Part shown: one piece after another, positions 18,126 to 25,457 of the stretch
How the letters are laid out: each line of letters begins with the position of its first letter
Position numbering within the stretch: position 1 is the first letter of the stretch
DNA from: Bog-113 sp963752695
GTDB lineage: Bacteria > Acidobacteriota > Terriglobia > Bryobacterales > Bryobacteraceae
DNA: 64,000 bases
Direction: 5' to 3'
NCBI GenBank assembly: GCA_963752695.1
Contig: CAVVZB010000002.1
Coordinates: 558,001-622,000, forward strand
Notes under the pieces: generated by a model
What the model was told of the DNA's origin: nothing
Seen by the model: only the letters and a program-made list of their open reading frames with translations
Databases searched by the model: none
Program-made: the position numbers and the translations under genes

Positions 18126-18983
18126 ATGAGCGCGCTGTTAGTGCAATTGGAAGCGCCGGAATCGCCAGTTCTCGACGAATCGGCGCTCCTTGCTAAACAA
18201 GCTAGTCTTCTTTCCCAACTTCGCTCGATGGACAGCGTCATCGTGGCTTATTCTGGCGGCGCTGATTCCGCGTATCTCGCTTGGGCCGCCCACCAGGCGT
18301 TAGGTTCGCAAGCCGTCGCGATTACGGCCGACTCGGCTTCCATTCCTACCAGTCATAAGCGAGATGCCGAGGCATTCGTCCAGCAGTTCGGCATTACCCA
18401 CCGCTACATCGACACGCTCGAATTCGAAAACCCCGATTACATCCGCAACGACAAGAATCGCTGTTTCCACTGTAAGGACGAGCTATTCACTCGCCTGCAA
18501 GCGTATGCTAGCGACCACGGCTTATCCAACATCGTCTATGGCGTAAATACGGATGATCTGGGCGACTATAGGCCTGGCCAGAAGGCAGCTCAACAGCATT
18601 CGGTCCGCGCGCCGTTTGTCGACGCAGGTTTGTCCAAGGCTGAGATTCGTGCATTGTCTCGATTGGCAGGCTTGCCGACCTGGGACCGCCCCGCCGCAGC
18701 TTGCCTCAGTTCACGAATTCCGTACGGCACCCCCGTGACGCTCCAGAACGTGAGGACCGTCGAGCTTGGCGAAGAAGAATTGAAAGCGCTCGGATTCCGG
18801 CAGTTTCGTACCCGGTTTCACGGCGAGTTGGTTCGCATCGAAATCGCCCGCGAAGAACTCCCGCGAGCGCTCGATCCGGTGATGGCAGCTCGCTTTAGCA
18901 CCATCTTTCGCGGACTCGGCTTCAAGTACGTGACCCTGGATCTTGACGGATATCGGCAGGGCTCGTTGAACGAAGTTCTTTAG
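18126..18983 (+). CDS. larE: ATP-dependent sacrificial sulfur transferase LarE
   Basis: PP-loop pyrophosphatase-family enzyme that adds sulfur to the pyridinium-dicarboxylate precursor of the nickel-pincer cofactor of lactate racemase. The 285 residues show the PP-loop SGGADS (43-48), a CFHC pair (Cys113, Cys116), and AACLSSRIPYG with Cys193 at the position of the sacrificial cysteine in single-turnover LarE proteins. No larB, larC or larA is present in the window, so its partners must be elsewhere or its role may differ. The larE stop abuts the stop of the convergent efflux gene. Confidence 0.9.
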   Translation: MSALLVQLEAPESPVLDESALLAKQASLLSQLRSMDSVIVAYSGGADSAYLAWAAHQALGSQAVAITADSASIPTSHKRDAEAFVQQFGITHRYIDTLEFENPDYIRNDKNRCFHCKDELFTRLQAYASDHGLSNIVYGVNTDDLGDYRPGQKAAQQHSVRAPFVDAGLSKAEIRALSRLAGLPTWDRPAAACLSSRIPYGTPVTLQNVRTVELGEEELKALGFRQFRTRFHGELVRIEIAREELPRALDPVMAARFSTIFRGLGFKYVTLDLDGYRQGSLNEVL

Positions 18984-20420
18984 CTAGCGAATCGAAACCT
19001 TGGGAGTTACCGACATCCCAGGGCGCAGCCGCTCCAGGCCTGACTGCTCCGATTTAAAACGAATACGAACTGGCAGCCGCTGGACGACCTTCACATAGTT
19101 CCCGGTGGCGTTTTCGGGAGGCAGCAAACTGAATTTCGCGCCGCTCGCTCCGGGCATGGAGTCCACATAGCCATCGAAGTCCGCATTGAACGAGTCCACG
19201 TGGATCTTCGCGGGTTGCCCGGGTTTGAGATTTCGAAGTTCCGTCTCCTTGAAGTTCGCCGTAACCCAAATATTTTCCAGATCGGTGATTCCCATGAGTT
19301 GCTGGCCCGGCGAGACCTGCTGCCCGATCTCGACACTGCGTCGCCCGATAACTCCACTCACCGGAGCTGCAATTTTGGCGTAGCTAAGGTTGAGTAGAGC
19401 TTGGTCCAACTGAGCGCGGTACCTTCCGATATCGGCTTGGCGGCTGGCCAGTTGCGCCTTTTGAATCTCCACCTGCCGCGGAGCGTTGATCCGCGTTTCG
19501 CTCTCGCGCGTCCGGGCTTGCGCAAGCGCAGACTCTCTCTGCGCAATCGTGTCCTTGGCGGCGTCCGCGCTCGCACGCTGGGCATCCACAATCGCCTTTT
19601 GCGCGATCTTCGCAGTTAGCTTCGCGTCGTACTGTTCCTTCGAAACTTCTTCCTTATCGACTAGCTGCTTATACCGCGCTTCATCGCTCGCCGCATTGGC
19701 ATAATTGGCTTCGGCTTGGCGCAACTGTGCAATCGCGGCCTCGTAACTCTGACGTGCGGCAGAAACACCAGCCTGCGCGTTGGTGACGTCCTCCGAGCTC
19801 GAAGTCAAATTGGTTGCTTGCGCTGTTTGCGTAATCGGAACATTTGGGTTCTGCGCCTGCGTTGCCGCTTGCGCCTGGTTCAGTTGCGCCTGCGCTTGCT
19901 CCACGGAGACCTTAAGATCGCGAGGGTCGATATCCACCAGCGTCTGCCCAGCCTTCACGCTCTGGTTGTCCTCGGCGTAGACGCTCACCACGGTCCCGGC
20001 AATCCGGCTCGTCACAGCGTTGATGTGCGCATCCACCTGCGCGTCGTCCGTTGACACGTATGAGCCGAGATATTGAAGCAGCAGGAATATACCGATGGCG
20101 CCGGCAATCAAAACAATCAGAATGACAACCAGCGCGATCGGATGGTTCCGGACCCAGCTGCCCGGCTTCTTTTTGGGCTCTTCTTTCTGATCCTTGTCGT
20201 CGGGCTTGGCGGCTTCGGGCTTGGCGGCTTCGGGCTTGCCAGCTTCGGGCTTGCCAGCTTCACTTTTCGGATCACCAGCCGGCTGATCCTCTTTGTTCTG
20301 GCCGTTTGCCCCGGCCTGCTGACGCAGACGATCCTGCTCCTGACGCAGCCGAACTTGATCGTCCCGCAGCTGCCGTACCTGTTCCCGAAGCTCTAGATCT
20401 TCCGCCACGCCATCTGCCAT
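18984..20420 (-). CDS. HlyD/EmrA-family membrane fusion protein
   Basis: Periplasmic adaptor of a tripartite drug efflux pump. The 478 residues begin with a Gln/Arg-rich coiled-coil segment and a low-complexity tract of KPEA repeats (about 57-73). One membrane anchor (about 94-117) is followed by STDDAQVDAHINAV typical of EmrA, then a biotinyl-lipoyl domain, a long Ala/Gln coiled-coil hairpin (about 175-330), the second lipoyl half and a beta-barrel domain ending TPKVSIR. The cytoplasmic extension is much longer than in EmrA. A matching EmrB-type exporter gene lies about 8 kb away at 28732-30303, not adjacent. Confidence 0.9.
   Translation of the reverse strand: MADGVAEDLELREQVRQLRDDQVRLRQEQDRLRQQAGANGQNKEDQPAGDPKSEAGKPEAGKPEAAKPEAAKPDDKDQKEEPKKKPGSWVRNHPIALVVILIVLIAGAIGIFLLLQYLGSYVSTDDAQVDAHINAVTSRIAGTVVSVYAEDNQSVKAGQTLVDIDPRDLKVSVEQAQAQLNQAQAATQAQNPNVPITQTAQATNLTSSSEDVTNAQAGVSAARQSYEAAIAQLRQAEANYANAASDEARYKQLVDKEEVSKEQYDAKLTAKIAQKAIVDAQRASADAAKDTIAQRESALAQARTRESETRINAPRQVEIQKAQLASRQADIGRYRAQLDQALLNLSYAKIAAPVSGVIGRRSVEIGQQVSPGQQLMGITDLENIWVTANFKETELRNLKPGQPAKIHVDSFNADFDGYVDSMPGASGAKFSLLPPENATGNYVKVVQRLPVRIRFKSEQSGLERLRPGMSVTPKVSIR
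20201..20260 (-). repeat. Four tandem 15-bp units in the membrane fusion protein gene
   Basis: Four consecutive 15-base units, two copies of one version then two copies of a second version differing at two bases, encode the repeats KPEAG and KPEAA. Copy changes would remain in frame. Confidence 0.9.
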
Positions 20421-20483
20421 GAAATTAGGATGCCCGAGAAGCCGCCAAGTTGCAATTGCCCCGCCTTTGGAACCTCAATAAAG

Positions 20484-21251
20484 TTACTGTTCGTGGTAAT
20501 TCCACAGCAAACCGCCATCGACAAAGAAGGTTGATGCAGTCACATAGTCGGATTCGGCAGACGCGAGGAAGACGGCGAGCGACGCCACATCTTCCGGCTT
20601 GCCGACCCGGCCGAGCGGAATGTTCTGAGTCAGCGCGCCGAGCAGCTTCGGGTCGCTCAGTAACTTTGCGTTAATGGGCGTTTCGATGGCGCCGGGCGCG
20701 ATGTTGTTGATATTGATTCCCAGGGGCCCCAGTTCGACTGCCAGGTTCCGCATCATCATCTTCAACGCGCCCTTGCTCATGCAGTACGCGGTGAAGTGAG
20801 GAAATGGCAGTTCCTCGTGCACCGAGCTGATGTTCACAATCTTGCCCTTCGTGCTCTTGCTTCGGAGCTGTTGCACGAAACGTTGGGTGGTGAAAAATAC
20901 GCCGGTCTGATTCACGCCCACCACCGCGTTGTAGTCGTCTTCGGTGACATCCCAGAAATCGGCCCGCTTCTCGACCCCTGCGTTATTAACCAGGATGTCC
21001 AACCTTCCATAATGCGCAACCGCCTCGTCGACGAGCCGTTTGGTGTCGGAGATTTGAGCCAGGTTGGCCTGGATTACTAGCCCCTTCCGACCGGTTGCTT
21101 CTACTTCGGCAAGCGTTTCCTGGGCGTGGTCGGCGTTCTTGTTGTAGTTGATAACAACATCGGCCCCTTCCTGTGCAAAGCGGACCGCGATCGCCTTGCC
21201 AATTCCCTGATCGCTGCCGGTGATAAGTGCAATTTTTCCTTCAAGTCGCAT
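20484..21251 (-). CDS. SDR family oxidoreductase, glucose 1-dehydrogenase-like
   Basis: A short-chain dehydrogenase of 255 residues with the nucleotide-binding motif TGSDQGIG (11-18), NNAG (89-92), and the catalytic triad Ser142/143 (ISSVHE), Tyr156 and Lys160 (YCMSK). The C-terminal part with GAIETPIN and ASAESDYVTASTFFVDGG resembles Bacillus-type glucose 1-dehydrogenase, but the substrate cannot be settled. The start is placed at the ATG giving MRLEGKIALIT. The frame is open further upstream, to 21323, and would there run into the divergent HAF gene. It is followed 63 bases later by the efflux adaptor gene. Confidence 0.88.
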   Translation of the reverse strand: MRLEGKIALITGSDQGIGKAIAVRFAQEGADVVINYNKNADHAQETLAEVEATGRKGLVIQANLAQISDTKRLVDEAVAHYGRLDILVNNAGVEKRADFWDVTEDDYNAVVGVNQTGVFFTTQRFVQQLRSKSTKGKIVNISSVHEELPFPHFTAYCMSKGALKMMMRNLAVELGPLGININNIAPGAIETPINAKLLSDPKLLGALTQNIPLGRVGKPEDVASLAVFLASAESDYVTASTFFVDGGLLWNYHEQ

Positions 21252-21306
21252 GATGCTATGTTCGCCTTTCGGCGCGACGAAGTGCAAATGCCCTGATTCG
21301 GGCAGG

Positions 21307-21317
21307 TGTGATACCTT
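21307..21317 (+). promoter_or_regulatory. Candidate extended -10 of the HAF gene
   Basis: TGATACCTT, an extended -10 pattern (TGnTANNNT), ends six bases before ATG 21324, with no ribosome site between. A leaderless transcript is likely if this is the promoter. Confidence 0.4.
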
Positions 21318-21323
21318 CGGCAA

Positions 21324-22202
21324 ATGAACTTCTCACGCGCACTCTTGTTACAAGCTGCCGTGGTACTAACTCTGACTTGCGCACACGCCGCAACTTATAC
21401 GTACACGACCATACAATACCCCGGCGCCGCTGGCACCTTCCCGCAAGCGATCAATACGGCGGGCACAGTCGCTGGATACTATTTCGATTCAGGCTTCGGC
21501 GGCCACGGGTTTGTGTACTCTCATGGCGTCTTCACCGTAATCGACGCAGGCGGCACTTGCGGCAGCACGTTTGTAAACGGAATTAACGATGCCGGTGTAC
21601 TCTCCGGCTACTGCTTTCCGTCGACGGGTGGAGTCACTTCCTTTATAGATAAGAATGGAACCTTCACTTACTACGCGCTTCCTAATATCCTGGACACTTA
21701 TGCCGAGAAGATCAATAACAAATACATCAATGTCGGCTGGTACTTTACTAACAACAACACGGTCGCGTCCTTCTACGCCGTCAACGGCAAAATCGGCAAG
21801 ACCTTTGCAATCGCCAACTCGCCTGGCACGGCGGCTTATGGGATCAACAACTCGAACGTGATCGTCGGCAATGCCCTTCCGGCGGGCGGCGGATCGCAAT
21901 CCGGATTCATTCTCAAGGCTGGCGTATACACCCTAGTGCAGTACCCAAGTTCCTATGAAACCTTCTTCAATGGCCTGAACGACGCCGTCCAAATCGTCGG
22001 TGATCGCAACACCGTGGCGCGTGGGCCGGTCTTCGCCTTCCTCTACGCCAACGGCGCGTTCACCGATCTCGTCATTCCAAACGCTACTGCCTCGGCTGCC
22101 TTAGGAATTAACAACGCCGGTGTGATCGTCGGCCAGTACGTGACCGGGGGAGGGAACCTGACGCTCAACTCATCCGGGTTCATCGCCGATCCGAATCCCT
22201 AA
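21324..22202 (+). CDS. HAF-repeat secreted protein
   Basis: A 292-residue exported protein. A signal peptide of about 23 residues (AHAA) is followed by repeated short units in which an INxxGxVxGYY-type strand pairs with a GFVYxxG-type strand, for example INTAGTVAGYY, INDAGVLSGYC, INNSNVIVGNA and INNAGVIVGQY. This is the extracellular HAF repeat, expected to build a beta-propeller-like fold. Function is unknown. It is divergent from the SDR gene and followed by a structured non-coding stretch. Confidence 0.82.
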   Translation: MNFSRALLLQAAVVLTLTCAHAATYTYTTIQYPGAAGTFPQAINTAGTVAGYYFDSGFGGHGFVYSHGVFTVIDAGGTCGSTFVNGINDAGVLSGYCFPSTGGVTSFIDKNGTFTYYALPNILDTYAEKINNKYINVGWYFTNNNTVASFYAVNGKIGKTFAIANSPGTAAYGINNSNVIVGNALPAGGGSQSGFILKAGVYTLVQYPSSYETFFNGLNDAVQIVGDRNTVARGPVFAFLYANGAFTDLVIPNATASAALGINNAGVIVGQYVTGGGNLTLNSSGFIADPNP

Positions 22203-22241
22203 AGTGCCGGAGCAAGCTTTTTGCCTGAACAGAATCCGAAA

Positions 22242-22273
22242 CCGCTGTTTTATGCACAGGTTTAGAACAGCGG
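22242..22273. repeat. Inverted repeat downstream of the HAF gene
   Basis: A perfect 8-bp CCGCTGTT/AACAGCGG stem with a 16-base loop, 40 bases after the HAF stop. There is no T-run on the plus side. It may act as a terminator-like or mRNA 3'-end hairpin. Confidence 0.55.
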
Positions 22274-22394
22274 GGCGGCTCTAACGGAAACAAACTAAAG
22301 CAGATATACTTATGTCGAAAGTAGTACTTTTCGAGAATCCCCGCTAGCCATCGCCTCGGCTAAGACGATACAACAGAGGCACTGTTAGACAGCC

Positions 22395-22455
22395 GCGGCG
22401 TAGCTTTCGGATTCCGGCAAATCTCGGGGGAGGTGGCCGGAATTGGCTGCGCCGC
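22395..22455. other. Nested hairpin in the HAF-ilvE convergent region
   Basis: An outer 10-bp stem (22395-22404 with 22446-22455, one G-T wobble) encloses an inner 7-bp perfect stem TTCCGGC/GCCGGAA (22412-22418 with 22436-22442) and a 17-base purine-rich loop. It sits in the 266-base gap between two convergent genes, just after the ilvE stop on the minus strand. No T-tract follows on either strand, so it is not a standard terminator. The rest of the gap shows no gene; an 11-codon frame at 22313 is considered chance. Confidence 0.5.
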
Positions 22456-22468
22456 GTTATCCGCTGCT

Positions 22469-23407
22469 CTAACCGACCGGCTGACGTGTTTCAACTGGCG
22501 AGAGCCACCCGTAGGTGTCCGCCTTAGTCCCATTCACGATTCCGAAAAATTCCCGTTGCAAGCGCTCAGTGATTGGACCTCTTGATCCCTTTCCAACCGG
22601 AATGCGATCAATCGAGCGGATCGGCGTGATTTCCGCCGCAGTTCCGGAGAAAAACACCTCGTCCGCGATATAAAGCATCTCGCGCGGGATCACCGACTCC
22701 ACAATAGGAATTCCGGCGTCGCGGGCCAGTGTCAGAACCGTATCTCGCGTGATCCCAGGCAGCACGGACGAACTGAGTGCGGGCGTCACAATGCGGCCGT
22801 CCCGCACCACAAAAATGTTCTCGCCAGACCCTTCGCTGACATTCCCGTTGTGATCTAATCCGATTCCCTCGTGATAGCCGTTTGCAACTGCTTCCATGCG
22901 GATCAGCTGCGAGTTCATGTAGTTCGCGCCCGCCTTTGCAAGGCTCGGCAAAGTGTTAGGCGCCATGCGTCCCCAGCTCGAAACGCACACGTCGGTACCG
23001 CTTACCAGCGCTTCCTCGCCCAGGTACTTGCCCCATTCCCAGCAGCCGACATAAACGTCGACCGGATTTTTCAGACCGTTCACCCCGAGATCGCCATACC
23101 CGCGCAAAATGATCGGTCGAAGGTAACACGACTGCATCCCGTTAATGCTGACCAACTCAAGCATTGCCGTCATTAGTTGTTCCGCCGTGTAGGGGAAGGT
23201 ATCCATCCGGTAGATTTTTGCCGAATCGATCAGACGACGCACGTGCTCACGCAAGCGGAAAATCGCCGGACCCGATGCGGTTTCGTAACACCGGATGCCC
23301 TCGAAAACCGAGCTGCCGTAGCTGACCACATGCGAAAGAACGTGGATCTGGGCCTCGTCCCAAGGAATAAACTTGCCATTTCGCCAGATTTTTTCAGTCG
23401 CCTTCAT
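22469..23407 (-). CDS. ilvE: Branched-chain amino acid aminotransferase
   Basis: PLP-dependent transaminase that carries out the last step of leucine, isoleucine and valine synthesis. The 312 residues are of fold type IV, with WRNGKFIPW at the start, VFEGIRCY, the PLP-binding Lys158 in LPSLAKAGANY, DHNGNVSEGSGENIFVV, and FFSGTAAEITPI near the end. Length is typical. ATG 23407 is preceded by TATACT at six bases and no ribosome site. It is divergent from the secreted arylsulfotransferase-like gene with 68 bases between. Confidence 0.95.
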   Translation of the reverse strand: MKATEKIWRNGKFIPWDEAQIHVLSHVVSYGSSVFEGIRCYETASGPAIFRLREHVRRLIDSAKIYRMDTFPYTAEQLMTAMLELVSINGMQSCYLRPIILRGYGDLGVNGLKNPVDVYVGCWEWGKYLGEEALVSGTDVCVSSWGRMAPNTLPSLAKAGANYMNSQLIRMEAVANGYHEGIGLDHNGNVSEGSGENIFVVRDGRIVTPALSSSVLPGITRDTVLTLARDAGIPIVESVIPREMLYIADEVFFSGTAAEITPIRSIDRIPVGKGSRGPITERLQREFFGIVNGTKADTYGWLSPVETRQPVG

Positions 23408-23413
23408 GCTGAA

Positions 23414-23419
23414 AGTATA
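23414..23419 (-). promoter_or_regulatory. -10-like box of ilvE, apparent leaderless start
   Basis: TATACT (five of six consensus bases) on the minus strand ends six bases before the ilvE ATG. The intervening TTCAGC is not a ribosome site. Confidence 0.5.
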
Positions 23420-23475
23420 ACTTGGCGGGCCATTCTGGCGTCTGAATCTGGCATGATGAAAACTTTACTTTTCAA

Positions 23476-25449
23476 ATGAGGTTGATACGGTTGCGTTATA
23501 TTCTCCTGCTCACCAGTTGCGTTCTATTCGTCGTCCCCGCTTTTGGCCAGGTTGCGTCAGACCAATTCGCAGTGCAGTTCGCATTGGAGACGCCCGCCGC
23601 TCCTATAGTTGGCCTGCCGCTCACCTTCACCGCCTTGGTAACCGATCCTCAACCCGGCACGCACGACTACCGCTTTAGCGTTTCCCACGACGGCGGTCCC
23701 CTCCAGGTTGTGGTCGACTACAACTCTTACAGCACGTTTTCCTGGGTGCCGTCGCTCGAAGAGGGCTCGTATACGGTCCAGGTAAGCGCCCGGAATAAAA
23801 CTGCGGGGGAGATTGCGGAAGCACAGGTTCAGTTTGATGTCGCGTCACAAGTCGTCGACGGCCAGCCCGAGGTCATTCCGACCGGCAATCCGCTAGTCGC
23901 GTTCTACAGCGCGCCGCCTTGTCCCGCTGGTAGTGAAATCTATGTCCTGTTCACTGCCGGACAGACCACCAGCCGGACGGACCAGCGACCCTGCAGCACC
24001 GGTCGGAGCAATAACTTCTTCCTCGCGGGTATGCTTCCGAATACCACGTATCGGATAAACGCAATCGTGACTTCATCCCCGGGCCGTGACTCGCTATTCC
24101 CCATTGGTCTCCGCGGCGATGCTAGCCATCATCTGGAGGCGGTTCGCCCGGCGCTTCGCCATCCGGAATTTGCCGGCATTCAGGTGATTGGTGACGAAGG
24201 AATATTCACCACCGGTTCGCTTCCCCCGAGCCTTCCGTTTCCGCTCGCAACCGTCCTAACGCCCCCTACTCCTCAAGCCAACTCGGACCAAAATATTTTG
24301 CTGAATGACAATCTGTCTCTAAACGTCCCGGTTCCGAATACTTACTACTTTCCGACCGCGACAGACCTCGCAGGTAACGTTCTTTGGTACTACGGCGCGC
24401 TCGGAAATGCAACCCAGGCCCCTTCTTACTTCATTCGTCCAATTGATGGAGGCACCTTCCTACTTATCGCAGATGACCCCAATGCAGCCGACGGCCGCGG
24501 CCAGCTCCTACGCGAAATCGATTTGGCGGGCAACACCATTCGCGAAACGAATGCCACTCGCGTGACCGAACAGCTCAACGCGCTCGGGCTGCTCGGAGTT
24601 GTGGACTTCAACCACGACGCGATCCGCCTCCCGAACGGTCACACTTTGGCGATTTGCGGTCAGGAGAAACTCTTTCCACCCGGGACCCAGGGCGCCGCAG
24701 GAGCTCTCGACGTCATCGGAGACGCTGTTGTCGATCTCGATTCCAATTTCCAGGTCTCGTGGGTCTGGAGCGGGTTCGACCACCTGGATATCAATCGCGC
24801 CGCAATACTCGGCGAACGGTGCCCTCCCTACACATCTGGGTGTTCTCCTGTGTACCTCGCTCCAATAGCGGTCGACTGGATGCACTCCAACTCACTCACT
24901 TATATCCCGTCTTCCGGCGACCTGCTTCTCTCCGTACGCCACCAGGACTGGGTGATCAAGATCGACTACCACGACGGCGCTGGTTCCGGCGCGGTGCTGT
25001 GGAGACTAGGTCACGACGGATCATTCGCCATTGCCAGTAATGACCCTTACCCATGGTTCTCGCACCAACACGATGTCGAGTACGAATTAAAGGGCACTTC
25101 CATTCTTTCGCTCTATGACAACGGCAACACGCGCGCGGTCTTGAATCCGGGAAAGGTGGAAAACAGCCGCGGGATGGTGTTGAATATCGATGAGTCCCGC
25201 ATGCTAGTCACGCCGCTGCTCATGCAGGATCTTGGTGTCTCGTCCCAAGCCGTAGGCAGCGCGCAACGGCTTGACAATGGAGACTACCACTTCGACTCCG
25301 GCTTCATCTCTATAGCATCGGGACTAGTTGCCCAACACTCGGAGTTCTCGCTTACTGGCGTCGAGAATTACTTACTTCAGACCAATGACTTTTCTTACCG
25401 GAGCTATCGGATGGTCTCGTTGTACCAGACCAATGGCCCCGGTAATTAA
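23476..25449 (+). CDS. Secreted arylsulfotransferase-family protein
   Basis: A 657-residue exported protein. The signal peptide is about residues 1-25 (AFGQ), followed by an Ig-like N-terminal domain and a large beta-propeller domain matching the ASST/arylsulfotransferase family. Recognisable pieces are FNHDAIRLPNGHTLAI, VDWMHSNSLTYIPSSGDLLLSVRHQDWVIKID and HDVEYELKGTSILSLYDNGN. Characterised members move sulfate between phenolic compounds in the periplasm using an active-site His; which His acts here is not certain. No dsbL/dsbI-like genes accompany it. It diverges from ilvE. Confidence 0.82.
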   Translation: MRLIRLRYILLLTSCVLFVVPAFGQVASDQFAVQFALETPAAPIVGLPLTFTALVTDPQPGTHDYRFSVSHDGGPLQVVVDYNSYSTFSWVPSLEEGSYTVQVSARNKTAGEIAEAQVQFDVASQVVDGQPEVIPTGNPLVAFYSAPPCPAGSEIYVLFTAGQTTSRTDQRPCSTGRSNNFFLAGMLPNTTYRINAIVTSSPGRDSLFPIGLRGDASHHLEAVRPALRHPEFAGIQVIGDEGIFTTGSLPPSLPFPLATVLTPPTPQANSDQNILLNDNLSLNVPVPNTYYFPTATDLAGNVLWYYGALGNATQAPSYFIRPIDGGTFLLIADDPNAADGRGQLLREIDLAGNTIRETNATRVTEQLNALGLLGVVDFNHDAIRLPNGHTLAICGQEKLFPPGTQGAAGALDVIGDAVVDLDSNFQVSWVWSGFDHLDINRAAILGERCPPYTSGCSPVYLAPIAVDWMHSNSLTYIPSSGDLLLSVRHQDWVIKIDYHDGAGSGAVLWRLGHDGSFAIASNDPYPWFSHQHDVEYELKGTSILSLYDNGNTRAVLNPGKVENSRGMVLNIDESRMLVTPLLMQDLGVSSQAVGSAQRLDNGDYHFDSGFISIASGLVAQHSEFSLTGVENYLLQTNDFSYRSYRMVSLYQTNGPGN

Positions 25450-25457
25450 TCCCCGGC

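Noticed and set aside
22313..22348. 11-codon frame that looks like a leader peptide
   Set aside because: No ribosome site, no attenuator structure linked to a downstream gene on the same strand; chance is more likely.
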